From Aporhodopirellula sallentina SM41 (GTDB taxonomy: Bacteria > Planctomycetota > Planctomycetia > Pirellulales > Pirellulaceae): a stretch of DNA of 64,000 bases. Positions 36,197 to 45,735 of this stretch are shown piece after piece. Positions within the stretch are counted from its first letter, which is position 1, and each line of letters begins with the position of its first letter. The notes under the pieces were generated by a model. The model worked only from the letters and a program-made list of their open reading frames with translations. It was not told where the DNA came from and searched no databases. The translations under genes were made by a program, and so were the position numbers. The stretch is from contig NZ_ANOH01000113.1 in assembly GCF_000346505.1 (NCBI RefSeq), forward strand, positions 17,204 to 81,203, written 5' to 3'.

Positions 36197-37450
36197 ATGT
36201 CAACGAAGCGTTTTTCCCGACCAGCGTTTACGCTGGTCGAGTTGTTGGTGGTGATCGCCATCATCGGTGTTTTAGTCGGGTTGCTCTTGCCGGCGGTTCA
36301 AGCGGCTCGGGAGGCTGCACGTCGAATGAGCTGCAGTAACAACTTCAAGCAGATTGGCTTGGCGATTCACAATTACCATAGTGCGTACAAGCAACTCCCT
36401 GTGCACGGCGCGGGGACAAGGGTAGTTGGTAATCAGGGCAACGGTACTCCGGCTACATCAAACAATGGGTTGCGATTGAGTTTTCTTGTCGGGATCACTC
36501 CGTTTATCGAACAGCAGGCGATTTGGGAGCAAATCTCGAATCCACTTGACCTAGACGGGGATCCTTTAACTACAGGAGACGTCTACAATGCGATGGGGCC
36601 AACGCCTTGGACCGCACAGTACACTCCTTGGCTGACGGATCTTCCGACGTTTCGTTGCCCTAGTGATCCGGGGGTCGGGTTGCCGTCGCTCGGTCGCACC
36701 AACTACGCCGCGTGTATCGGAGACGGGATTTGGTACAACAGTATTGGTGGCTATCAATGGCGGTCGGGTGCTTGGGCCGATTGGAATAACGCAACCCATG
36801 AAGAGGAGCGAGCTCTGCACACGCGGGCAGCCTGCCGAGGCTTCTTTGTCACTCGCCAGGCGATGAAGTTCCGGGACATTTTAGATGGGCTCTCTAACAC
36901 AATTGCCGCTGGGGAGATTGCAACGGACTTGGGTGACCGGTCGATAAAAACTCAGCATATGAATAATCCCGGCGGAGGCTCAGTGTTGCGTGATAACCCA
37001 ACTCATTGTCGCACGGCCTCGCCGGGAATTGATCCCGCTCGCCCGCAGTTTTGGGACGGCGGTGTTGTTGAGGTAGCGTCAGGTCAGCCAGGCGCCGGTC
37101 AATTAGCCAAAACAGTTGACCGTCGTGGTTACCGTTGGGCCGACGCTCGGCCACTGTTTGGCTGCGTGACAACGATCCTTCCGCCAAACACAGAGCTTTG
37201 CCTCACATCAAACGATGGCTCGGACGGCACGCTTGCACCAAGCAGTCAACATCAAGGCGGTTGCCACGTGTTGATGGGCGATGGAGCGGTCAAGTTCGTC
37301 ACTGACTCCATCGAAGCTGGGTCGTCTACTAATGGTACCGTGCATCTCAATGGTGGTGGCGGGCAGGCTCCAGGCGCCATGAGTCCGTACGGCCTGTGGG
37401 GTGCCTTGGGTACGCGAGCCGCTAAGGAAACAATTGAAGAGGATTTCTAG
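36197..37450 (+). CDS. DUF1559 prepilin-like protein 2
   Basis: A 417-residue DUF1559 protein. The start at 36197 has GGAGAAGG immediately upstream and begins [19 protein letters not shown], a short basic prepilin leader with cleavage expected before Phe. The hydrophobic helix, [14 protein letters not shown] and NYHSAYKQLP follow. The middle contains [20 protein letters not shown] like copies 1 and 3. The H-X9-DG motif is [13 protein letters not shown] and the tail is YGLWGALGTRAAKE. The leader peptide is almost the same as in copy 5 ([12 protein letters not shown]), and so is the upstream region, so these two came from a duplication that took the regulatory region along. A lipoprotein gene follows 96 bases later. 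Confidence 0.95.
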   Translation: MSTKRFSRPAFTLVELLVVIAIIGVLVGLLLPAVQAAREAARRMSCSNNFKQIGLAIHNYHSAYKQLPVHGAGTRVVGNQGNGTPATSNNGLRLSFLVGITPFIEQQAIWEQISNPLDLDGDPLTTGDVYNAMGPTPWTAQYTPWLTDLPTFRCPSDPGVGLPSLGRTNYAACIGDGIWYNSIGGYQWRSGAWADWNNATHEEERALHTRAACRGFFVTRQAMKFRDILDGLSNTIAAGEIATDLGDRSIKTQHMNNPGGGSVLRDNPTHCRTASPGIDPARPQFWDGGVVEVASGQPGAGQLAKTVDRRGYRWADARPLFGCVTTILPPNTELCLTSNDGSDGTLAPSSQHQGGCHVLMGDGAVKFVTDSIEAGSSTNGTVHLNGGGGQAPGAMSPYGLWGALGTRAAKETIEEDF

Positions 37451-37476
37451 GAAGAGTCAGCTTTTTGATCGTTGAG

Positions 37477-37510
37477 GTGTCGCGGCAATTGTTTCTGGTT
37501 GTTGCGGCAC
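37477..37510 (+). terminator. Hairpin between DUF1559 gene 2 and its lipoprotein
   Basis: GTGTCGCGGCAA (37477-37488) can pair over all 12 positions with TTGTTGCGGCAC (37499-37510), three of them as G-U pairs; the loop is 10 bases. GTCTTTCC follows. It may be a weak terminator, a processing site or a stabilising 3' end for the DUF1559 message. Confidence 0.4.
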
Positions 37511-37546
37511 GTCTTTCCAGGTGTCGACTAAAACGATAGATCATCC

Positions 37547-37726
37547 ATGAACAACTCAAATCACAGTCAATTTCTTTTGCTGCTCTTTTGCCTTCTTCCG
37601 ATAGTTGTTGCGTGCTCCTCGAATGAACCAAAGGTCGTGGAGATGACGGACGAATACGCGAAAATGTATGATGAGTACGACCAGGAGTATCAAGCCTCCG
37701 AAGGCAACCAAGAGTACGGTGAGTGA
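37547..37726 (+). CDS. Small DUF1559-associated lipoprotein 2
   Basis: A 59-residue lipoprotein with signal FLLLLFCLLPIVVAC and lipid Cys23 (VVAC|SSNE). The mature part of 37 residues is strongly acidic and Tyr/Glu-rich, with a repeated DEYAKMYDEYDQEYQ pattern that could form one amphipathic helix. Ser follows the Cys, so outer-membrane sorting is possible. The gene starts 96 bases after the DUF1559 stop. There is no homologue I can name; the case for a real gene is its position, the lipobox and the analogous genes after each other DUF1559 gene in the window. Confidence 0.82.
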   Translation: MNNSNHSQFLLLLFCLLPIVVACSSNEPKVVEMTDEYAKMYDEYDQEYQASEGNQEYGE

Positions 37727-38363
37727 AGGAAGCTACGTCAGTGGCTCTCGCTCGCGCCTTAGTGCAGGTTGCTTGTTTCAGTTCGCAGCGCAGCTTGGGG
37801 CAGGTCGGAAGTTTGCTTGCTTCCGATGAGTGTTCTGGGCTGCGAAAAAACTTGTGTGAAGCCACAGCGATCGAGTTGCTTCATCCCTGAAATGCTGGTG
37901 AATCTGATGACGAGCTCAATGTTCATCTGTCATCGCGAGAGTCGCTCGGTCCGCTTAATTGGCCGGTGGTGTGTTCATCCCTGGCGGGCTCGCTATTGGC
38001 GCGTCAAGTAGGTGGTGGGCGCACGGTTGTTTTGGACGCCAACGTAGTGAAAGCATTAAGCGGCGGTGATCTGTCTTGTGCAGTCGGGGTTAGGCCGTCA
38101 CGGTCGCCCCGCCTGGATAGCCAGTGAAGGCTATCGAGACATTCTGGCTGTCGAGTCGAAAGGGTGCGGCAAGATTCACGGTGGCGGTCGAATGCTCTCT
38201 GCGGGCATTCGTCCGTTTGCCAACCAAGTCGACAAAGAAGCCGTTTGGGCGGTGTGGTCGATTTCAGCTATTGTCTCGCTCCGCTTGCCAGCAAGTTGGA
38301 TTTGGGCCAAAGCGGGAGTAAGTCCGTGCTGCGTTGCTGATTGATAGTAAGGAAAAGACATAA
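37727..38363 (+). other. Intergenic region before the sulfatase at 38364
   Basis: 637 bases without a recognisable gene, RNA or repeat. Short open frames are present but have no signal, motif or ribosome site. AAGGA at 38348-38352 serves the sulfatase start. A promoter for the 38364-49353 block must lie here, but I cannot point to it. Confidence 0.5.
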
Positions 38364-39797
38364 ATGTTCGGTTTCAATCGAGATTCAATGAAGATGCATC
38401 CGTTGCTGCTTGTCGTGTTCGTCTATCTGGCGTTTGAGGAGACTGCGCAGGCGGGCGACGCGCCAGGACCAAACAAGCCAAACATCGTGTTTCTGTTTGC
38501 CGATGACCAGCGATCGGGGACGCTGAATCTCGGTGGTGAGGGCAATCCGGAAACAATTACTCCGAACCTGGATAAGCTCGCTCGACGCGGCGTGCATTTT
38601 CGAAACGCATATGTTTTTGGCGCCGATCGCGGGTCGGTTTGCTATCCATCGCGTGCTCAATTGCTGAGTGGTAAGTCGCTGTTTCAATCCGAAATGATAG
38701 ACACACCCAGCAGTGGAATCGACGATCTGAATTTGCCGGCGGCCCTGCGACTCGCAGGCTATCAAACGATGCGGAGCGGAAAAGCGAACAATGTTCCTTA
38801 CGGCATCAACATGGAATTTGATGTCAACGTCGAACGGGCGAATCGCGGTTCGGTCGCGGGAAACGTTGGCTATTTCCAGGACGCATCTGACTTCCTCGAC
38901 CAAAAGCAACTCGATGGACTCGGCGACGTGTCGTTCACTTGGGATGGCGAGAGTCCGTTTTTCATCTATCTCGCCGTCGGTACGCCGCACGAACCGTACC
39001 CGCGAGACGAAGCCGCTGTGGAACTTTACAAAGGCAAAACGGTGACGGCTCCGAAAGACGCTTTGGTTCTGCATGACGTTTATGCCGAACTGCTGGACCA
39101 GTTTCTTGATCGCGACTCAACGCTTGAGGATGTGGCTTCGGAGACACGCAATTACTACGCGTCCATTTCTTTCATGGACCGTCTGTTCGGCGAACTGGTC
39201 GAACAGCTACGTGCCAAAGGACTGTACGAAAACACGATCTTCGTGTTTGCCGGTGACAACGGCCTGTCGATCGGCAGCCACGGATTGCATGGCAAATCCA
39301 ACTTAATGGAATTCGGCGGTATGCATGTGCCTCTGATCTTTGCGGGACCGGGGGTCACGTCCGCTCGCAGCGATGCTCTGGTCTATTTGTTGGACGTTTT
39401 TCCAACGTTGTCCGACTTGGCAGGTGCCGCCAAGCCGGCTTCTCTCGACGGCAAAAGCCTCTGCAAACTGCTGCGTGGCGAGGAAAAGAAGGTTCGAGAT
39501 TCGCTGCTGACAGTTTACACCAACGACGCGGAACTTCGTGCGGTACGCGATGACCGTTGGAAGCTGCACTACTTCCCATCAAAAGAACGGTATGAGCTTT
39601 ACGACTTGGCGAGCGATCCACGGGAACTAAAAAACCTTGCTAGCGACCCGGCTCACGGTCAAACGCTCGCACGCATGAAGGGATTGATGGAAAGAGATCG
39701 CAAGCACTGGAAGGACCCGTACCCTAAAGCCGCAACTGTTAAGCGCGTCTTCAAGAAGTCCAAACTTCCTGAAGGCCAGATTCTTCCCGTTCTATGA
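38364..39797 (+). CDS. Sulfatase, formylglycine type
   Basis: A 477-residue S1 sulfatase. The ATG at 38364 follows an AAGGA site; a second ATG at 38388 starts closer to the signal helix (MHPLLLVVFVYLAFEETAQA). The metal motif is FADDQRSGTLNLGG and the maturation motif is VCYPSR with Cys93, in the arrangement of choline- and iduronate-type sulfatases. RSGKANN replaces the common GKWH segment. Late landmarks: FAGDNGLSIGSHGLHGKSNL and the C-terminal RDDRWKLHYFPSK. It opens the second hydrolase block, downstream of DUF1559 pair 2. Substrate unknown. Confidence 0.93.
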   Translation: MFGFNRDSMKMHPLLLVVFVYLAFEETAQAGDAPGPNKPNIVFLFADDQRSGTLNLGGEGNPETITPNLDKLARRGVHFRNAYVFGADRGSVCYPSRAQLLSGKSLFQSEMIDTPSSGIDDLNLPAALRLAGYQTMRSGKANNVPYGINMEFDVNVERANRGSVAGNVGYFQDASDFLDQKQLDGLGDVSFTWDGESPFFIYLAVGTPHEPYPRDEAAVELYKGKTVTAPKDALVLHDVYAELLDQFLDRDSTLEDVASETRNYYASISFMDRLFGELVEQLRAKGLYENTIFVFAGDNGLSIGSHGLHGKSNLMEFGGMHVPLIFAGPGVTSARSDALVYLLDVFPTLSDLAGAAKPASLDGKSLCKLLRGEEKKVRDSLLTVYTNDAELRAVRDDRWKLHYFPSKERYELYDLASDPRELKNLASDPAHGQTLARMKGLMERDRKHWKDPYPKAATVKRVFKKSKLPEGQILPVL

Positions 39798-39853
39798 AAA
39801 CTTCATGGACGTTTGTTGACACGAAACCAACACGAATACTTTAGGCTTATATT

Positions 39854-42800
39854 TTGCTCCACAGATTGCCCCCGGTTCGATCACGACCGCATCGATCTAT
39901 TCATCCCGCAATCATCCTCATTGGGTTGATCTTGGCGCTCGCATCGTCAACCGTGGCGGGCCAGCCAGAACGAGACCAAGTGGTCGTCGAAGCGCTGCTG
40001 CGTTTGCAAGACCAAGGACCAGAACTGGCACGCAGCCAAGCCAGTGTCCGGGAATCGGTCGAGCGATACCTTCTGTCGCACGCCGGACAGCAACAGTATC
40101 TCGACGCCGTGTCTTCTTTGGAACTGAAACAACATGCCGACGGCTTAACGTCGTTTCTGAAACCCGACGTCGACGCGAGCTTGCAAGTCGACTCGATTCG
40201 CTTGCTGGTCGAGTACGGCGAATTCGATCGGCTCAAAACACTACTGGAACAGAACGACGATTCGGCGGTCGTCGTCGCTAACGGGTTGGGTCTGGTCGGC
40301 GGTGACCAAGCACGCGAACTGCTCCAGGACGTCGTCACTTCCCCGACCGCGAAAGCCTCGCTAAGAATCGCTGCGACCAGCGCGTTGGGACGTGGCACGT
40401 CCGGGCAACGTTTTCTGCTGGAGCTGATTCAAGCGGGAATTCTTCCGAGTGAATGTTACTTTGCCGCGACCGATGCACTGCTGGCATCGTCGAACCAAAC
40501 GCTCCGAAAGGCGGTTACGGAATACTTGAAACCCACAGGCACCAAGTCCGGTAAAATTTTTCCGCCAATCTCGCGTTTAATCAGACGACGTGGTGACGGC
40601 AAGGCGGGAAAGTTGATTTTTCGCGGCAAGGGGACGTGCTCAAAGTGCCATAAAGTTCACGGCGACGGCCAAGAAGTGGGGCCGGATTTGTCGGAAATTG
40701 GCAGCAAGCTTTCTCGTGAGGCGACGTATGTCGCGATTCTAAATCCGAACGCAGGCATCAGCCACAACTACGAACAGTACACTGCCGTGACCATTGACGG
40801 CTTCGTCCTCACGGGGCTGCTGGTCAACCAAAACGATGACGCGGTCACATTGAAGACAGCCGAAGGAGTCGTCCGAACGATCGCTCGGGACGACATCGAA
40901 GAGCTGAAACAAAACTCGACGTCGCTGATGCCCGAAAACTTGCACCAACTGATGTCGGTGCAGGAACTACTGGACTTGGTCGACTATTTGATGCTGCTGA
41001 AGAACAAGAAGCAGGCGGGCTTCCATGTGCACGGCGACAAGGGTACCGAAGCGGCCACGGCGATCAACAAACGAGATCCTGAAAACGCTGTCGAAGGCAT
41101 CGACATTGCCGAAGGCTTAGCAGCGACGCTGTTTTCCGCTGAACCCGATTTGTACAGCCCCAGCAACATCGACGTCGACCATCTGGGACGCGTTTGGGTT
41201 TGTGAAGTCGTCAACTACCGGCACTTCCGCAATCCATACAACCGGGTTCGTAAAGACGGCGATCGGATTCTGGTTTTGGAAGACACCGATGGCAACGGTC
41301 GAGCTGACAAGAAAACCTTGTTCTATCAAGGTACCGACATCAACTCGCCGCACGGCGTGTGTGTGCTTGGCGACCGAGTCATTGTCTCGGCTGGTAATCG
41401 AGTTACCTCATTTCGTGATCTCAACGGCGACTTAAAGCCGGACGAAAAGACTCTGCTGTTCACGGGCATCGGCGGTGTTGAACACGACCACGGAATCCAC
41501 GCGTTCACTCCCGGACCGGACGGCAAGCTGTATTTCAACTTTGGCAATGAAGGCCACCAGTTGAAGGACGCGAATGGAAACATTGTGGTGGACAAATTTG
41601 GGCGAGAAGTTCGCGACCATGGCGAGCCCTATCAACAGGGCATGGTTTTCCGCTGTGATGTCGATGGTACAAACGTGGAAACGCTGGCTTGGAACTTCCG
41701 AAACAACTGGGAAGTCTGCGTTGATTCCTTCGGTACGATGTGGCAATCCGACAATGATGATGACGGCAACCGCGCGACGCGTATCAACTACGTGATGCCG
41801 TACGGTAACTATGGCTATCGAGGCGAACTCGACAAATCGACGTGGTCGGTTCCGCGCACGGGCATGCATTCAGATGTCTCGCTGCGGCATTGGCACTTGA
41901 ACGATCCGGGAGTCGTGCCCAACGTGGTCCAAACGGGCGCGGGTTCGCCGACGGGCATCATGGCTTACGAGGGCGATCTGCTGCCAAAGCGTTTTCATGG
42001 CCAGCTGATTCACTGCGATCCCGGTCCGAACTCCGTGCGATCCTACGTGCTGCAAGACGACGCTGCGGGCTATGCCGGAAAGATCAGTCCGCTGATGACC
42101 GGAAGTCGTGACCGGTGGTTTCGTCCGGTTGATGCTTGTGCGGCTCCGGATGGTTCACTATTTGTCGCCGACTGGTACGACCCCGGCGTGGGCGGTCACC
42201 GCATGGGTGACACGGAGCGAGGACGCGTTTTTCGCCTAGCGCCTGCCGATCATGCAGCATCCTACGCGATTTCAACACCGGATTTGTCAACCGTCAGTGG
42301 CGCGATTGAAGCGTTGCAGAGCCCCAATGTGTCGATGCGATTCCTTGCGGCTGAACGTCTGCGAAAGATGGGTGATGGCGTCATCCCACAGTTGATCCAA
42401 TTCATCGAAGGCTCGGAATCTCCGTTGCATCGTGCAAGAGCGTTGTGGGTTTTGGGAAGCCTTTCACCGAAACAAGCGATCGAGTTGGCAAGTGAAGACG
42501 GCGACCACCGGGTTCGATGTGTGGCTCTGCGAATTGTCCGACAGTCTGCAGCCGACGCTGTCGAAGTGGCATCGAACTTCGCGAGCGATTCCTCACCGCA
42601 AGTTCGGCGTGAAGCGGCGATTCTTTTGCGTGGCGAACACTCCAATGCCGCGGCCAAAGTCTGGTCGCAACTTGCGCAGCAACACGATGGCAAGGACCGT
42701 TGGTACCTCGAAGCTTTGGGGATCGCCGCCTCGGGAAATTGGGACCAGTGTTTGGAAAAATGGTTATCGGTCGTAGGCGATGGCTGGAAGACTTCGGTGA

Positions 42801-43984
42801 CGGGCCGGGACATTGTTTGGCGAAGTCGAAGCAAATTAACGCCCAACTTGCTCGCGGGAATACTTACAGGGCCATCATTGCCGCAAGGAGACAGCGAGTT
42901 GCGTTACTTGCGTGCTTTTGATTTTCAGGCAGCATCTCCCGAAAAGGATGCCGCGCTTGTAAACATCGCCACGAGTACCAATAGGACAACGGACTTGCGG
43001 GCGAATCAGTGGCGTCCCAAGGTTTGGATCATCACGGATATGAGCGACAAGCGAGTCAAGCGTGCCAACGATGGGCACAGCGTCAACGACCCGGACGACA
43101 TCTCTGCGATGGCCGGGTATCTGTTGATGGCCAACGAATTTGAAACACTGGGCATTGTTGTCACGAGTACCCATCGTGACGTCCATCAAACGTCTTCCAA
43201 CCAGGCCGCTTGGGCGAACGAATACTTCGGTGAAGCGTATCGTTCGGAGGTCTCGGCTTTGAACAAAGCGATTGGCGGCTATCCCGACGACATTCAGTTC
43301 ACTCAGTCGTGCATCAAAGAGACGGCCGAGCGATACAACCCGAAACGAATCTATCGCTCCCTCGCGAAGTACGACACCATCGCGCAGTTGCTTGCCACCG
43401 CCGACACGATCGAAGAAGGCGAAACGCTGAACGTCTTGTGCTGGGGTTCGCTCACCGAACCGGCGATCCTCGTGAACCATTGCCTGGCAACTGGAAAACA
43501 CGAGTCACTCAAGCGGCTTCGTTTCATTACTCATTGGACCAACTCACCGCTTCACCAGGGATCGCCAGAACATCCTGAACGGGTTGCCAATTGCCGCGAA
43601 GATGCCGCCGCATGCAGCTACATCAAACAGGTCGCTGCGGACAAGAAGATTGCCTATTACGAATGTGGGGCGATCGGACAGCACGGCATCGTCAATGGAG
43701 CCCCCAAAGGTCACGAATACTACGATCAGTTTCGCACAAGCAAGCTCGGCAACATCTTTGTTGAAGGCAAGTTCGCCCACAATGGCATCGATCATTCCGA
43801 CTCGGCAACCTATTGGACGTTGCTGGGCAAATGGGGCGTGCGTCTTAAAGACATTCCCAGCGACGGAACCAACAGCGCAACCATCGAAAAGAAAAACGAA
43901 ACCGCCTTCCGCCGGAACTCAAGACGCATTCACGAAGAACTGCTGAAGCGATCCCGCGCCGCCGCAGGTAATCCGAAGCAATAG
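39854..43984 (+). CDS. Fusion: HEAT - CxxCH haem domain - dehydrogenase-like propeller - HEAT - DUF1593 (TTG start)
   Basis: A 1376-residue protein. No ATG precedes the conserved part; TTG at 39854 gives a signal-like start (AIILIGLILALASSTVAG). Residues about 35-245 are HEAT-like; then the Pirellula/Verrucomicrobium-type c-haem domain with CSKCH (Cys262, Cys265, His266), GPDLSEIGSK and DGFVLTGLLVN. From about 410 to 800 is the soluble-dehydrogenase-like propeller (VWVCEVVNYRH, SPHGVCVLGDRVIVS, FNFGNEGHQ), then HEAT repeats to about 1010, then a DUF1593 nucleoside-hydrolase-like domain from 1056 (VWIITDMSDK, NDPDDISAMAGYL). In the usual planctomycete proteins the haem domain is last, after propeller and HEAT. 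Here it comes first, as if the tail of one such protein were joined to the front of another whose haem domain was replaced. Likely electron transfer from sugar oxidation. Confidence 0.82.
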   Translation: MLHRLPPVRSRPHRSIHPAIILIGLILALASSTVAGQPERDQVVVEALLRLQDQGPELARSQASVRESVERYLLSHAGQQQYLDAVSSLELKQHADGLTSFLKPDVDASLQVDSIRLLVEYGEFDRLKTLLEQNDDSAVVVANGLGLVGGDQARELLQDVVTSPTAKASLRIAATSALGRGTSGQRFLLELIQAGILPSECYFAATDALLASSNQTLRKAVTEYLKPTGTKSGKIFPPISRLIRRRGDGKAGKLIFRGKGTCSKCHKVHGDGQEVGPDLSEIGSKLSREATYVAILNPNAGISHNYEQYTAVTIDGFVLTGLLVNQNDDAVTLKTAEGVVRTIARDDIEELKQNSTSLMPENLHQLMSVQELLDLVDYLMLLKNKKQAGFHVHGDKGTEAATAINKRDPENAVEGIDIAEGLAATLFSAEPDLYSPSNIDVDHLGRVWVCEVVNYRHFRNPYNRVRKDGDRILVLEDTDGNGRADKKTLFYQGTDINSPHGVCVLGDRVIVSAGNRVTSFRDLNGDLKPDEKTLLFTGIGGVEHDHGIHAFTPGPDGKLYFNFGNEGHQLKDANGNIVVDKFGREVRDHGEPYQQGMVFRCDVDGTNVETLAWNFRNNWEVCVDSFGTMWQSDNDDDGNRATRINYVMPYGNYGYRGELDKSTWSVPRTGMHSDVSLRHWHLNDPGVVPNVVQTGAGSPTGIMAYEGDLLPKRFHGQLIHCDPGPNSVRSYVLQDDAAGYAGKISPLMTGSRDRWFRPVDACAAPDGSLFVADWYDPGVGGHRMGDTERGRVFRLAPADHAASYAISTPDLSTVSGAIEALQSPNVSMRFLAAERLRKMGDGVIPQLIQFIEGSESPLHRARALWVLGSLSPKQAIELASEDGDHRVRCVALRIVRQSAADAVEVASNFASDSSPQVRREAAILLRGEHSNAAAKVWSQLAQQHDGKDRWYLEALGIAASGNWDQCLEKWLSVVGDGWKTSVTGRDIVWRSRSKLTPNLLAGILTGPSLPQGDSELRYLRAFDFQAASPEKDAALVNIATSTNRTTDLRANQWRPKVWIITDMSDKRVKRANDGHSVNDPDDISAMAGYLLMANEFETLGIVVTSTHRDVHQTSSNQAAWANEYFGEAYRSEVSALNKAIGGYPDDIQFTQSCIKETAERYNPKRIYRSLAKYDTIAQLLATADTIEEGETLNVLCWGSLTEPAILVNHCLATGKHESLKRLRFITHWTNSPLHQGSPEHPERVANCREDAAACSYIKQVAADKKIAYYECGAIGQHGIVNGAPKGHEYYDQFRTSKLGNIFVEGKFAHNGIDHSDSATYWTLLGKWGVRLKDIPSDGTNSATIEKKNETAFRRNSRRIHEELLKRSRAAAGNPKQ

Positions 43985-44027
43985 CGAGGAAAAGAAATCA
44001 AGCCAGGATCCCTCGCTGACGCTTCGG
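43973..44027. repeat. Dispersed palindrome, full copy (copy B)
   Basis: Inverted arms CCGAAGCAATAGCGAGG (43973-43989) and CCTCGCTGACGCTTCGG (44011-44027) pair at 14 of 17 positions. The left arm contains the TAG stop of the upstream gene. It matches copies at 10708 and 48304. A transcription-termination role is possible here, since it lies between two genes. Confidence 0.7.
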
Positions 44028-44078
44028 AATACCTATGAACACTGAACACAACAGCTTGAATTGCTGAAATTGATACCT

Positions 44079-45661
44079 ATGCAACACCTCCGACTGCTTA
44101 CAACCGTCGCCATTCTTGGCGTCACTTCATTCGTATCCGCCGAACAGCGGCCCAACGTCATCATCATCATGGCGGACGACATGGGTTATTCCGACATCGG
44201 ATGCTACGGCGGCGAGATTCAAACTCCCAACCTTGACGCACTTGCCAAGAATGGTCTGCGGTTCAGCCAATTTTACAACACTGCACGCTGTTGCCCGACG
44301 CGAGCCGCTTTGCTGACGGGGCTTCACCAGCATCAAACCGGTATCGGGCAAATGACCGAGACCCCAAAAGGCCTGCACGGTGATAAGCGACCGGCGTATC
44401 AGGGCTATCTCAATCGCAAGTGTGTGACTATTGCCGAGACCTTGAAGCCGACTGGTTACCACACTTATATGACAGGCAAGTGGCACCTGGGTTACCACGG
44501 AAAAGAAAATGGCCCCGGCAACGAGGCTTTGATCGGTTCTATGGTTCAATCGCTGGCGCAACCAGCTACTTCAAACCGCAAGGGAGCCGAGGCATAACGC
44601 TAGGGAACGAGAATCTCGATCCCCCCAAGGATCCGGATTACTACACGACCGATGCGTTCACGGACTACGCGATTCAGTTCCTCGATGAGCAGACAGACAA
44701 CGCTCCGTTCTTCCTATACCTCGCCTACACCGCTCCCCACTGGCCTTTACATGCTCGCGAAGAAGACATCGCCAAGTACGTCGGAAAGTACCGTGACATC
44801 GGATGGGACAAACTACGCGAACAGCGTTTGACTCGGCAAAAGGAAATCGGGCTGTTTGATGATTCCATTCAGCTACCGGCACGCGACGAAGGAGCACGGC
44901 CGTGGTCGAAGTTGAATGAAAAGCAACGCGACGAACTCGACTACCGCATGGCTGTTTATGCCGCGATGGTCGATCGGATGGACCAAAACATTGGCCGCGT
45001 GGTGACGTGGCTGAAAGAACACGGCCAACTCGACAATACGCTGTTACTGTTCCTGAGCGACAACGGCGGATGTGCTGAGCCATACAAAGATCTCGGCGGT
45101 GGAAGATTCAAAGATATCAACAATCCGAATCTTTCCGGAGCAATCAGTTACGGGCAAGGCTGGGCCAATGCCAGCAACACACCGTTTCGCAAGTTCAAAG
45201 TATTCAGTCACGAGGGTGGCATCTCGACGCCGCTTATCGTTCATTGGCCCAAGGGCCTTAAGTCCAAGTCCGGCTCGATCACCAACACTCCGGCTCAATT
45301 GATTGACTTGATGCCAACGATACTCGATGCGACCGGAGCGACTTACCCGAAAGAGTTTGCCAAACAAATGATACAACCGCTCGAAGGCGTCAGTTTGATG
45401 CCAACGATCGCTGGTAAGCAGAGACAGCCCGCGGAATGGATGTACTGGGAACACGCCGGGCACAAAGCGGTTCGCAACGGCAACTACAAAGCTCTGTTGC
45501 CAAAAGGTACGAAGTCGTGGGAACTGTACGACCTCGCCAAAGACCGCCAAGAGACACGCGATCTGTCACAGGAACTGCCAGAGCGGGTAGAGCGGATGGC
45601 AGCCAAATGGAAAGAGTGGGCGATCAGTCACGACGTCATCACACCTGAGGTGAACAGATGA
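44079..45661 (+). pseudogene. Arylsulfatase with single-base frameshift
   Basis: The first frame (from ATG 44079) encodes a signal peptide, MADDMGYSDIGCYGGE, CCPTR, and TGKWHLGYHGKEN, then runs into unrelated residues and stops at 44597. The rest of the sulfatase continues in the next frame from about 44510 with WPRQRGFDRFYGS, TAPHWPLHA, LFLSDNGGCAEP and HEGGISTPLIVHWP to the stop at 45661. Family members read EN(W)P..RGFDRFYG here, so loss of one T in GAAAATTGGCC (now GAAAATGGCC, around 44510) restores the frame. The damage is recent, because both halves are otherwise well conserved. The A-rich site AAAAGAAAAT could allow slippage; a sequencing error is the other simple explanation. Confidence 0.85.
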
Positions 45662-45735
45662 TCGTTTCTCTTCGTCAATACCGCGACGCGGTTGCCGAAC
45701 GTCGATCGCCGCTTCGTCATCTTTATCCTTGTTGT

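Noticed and set aside
38385..39074. 229-codon minus-strand frame
   Set aside because: Fully antisense to the sulfatase at 38364, with no recognisable features. The same applies to 8892-9557, 14098-14733, 33793-34440 and 42875-43501.
39816..39853. TTGACA at 39816 with TATATT near 39848 as a promoter
   Set aside because: The spacing is about 26 bases, too long for a standard promoter, and no better -10 is present at 17 bases.
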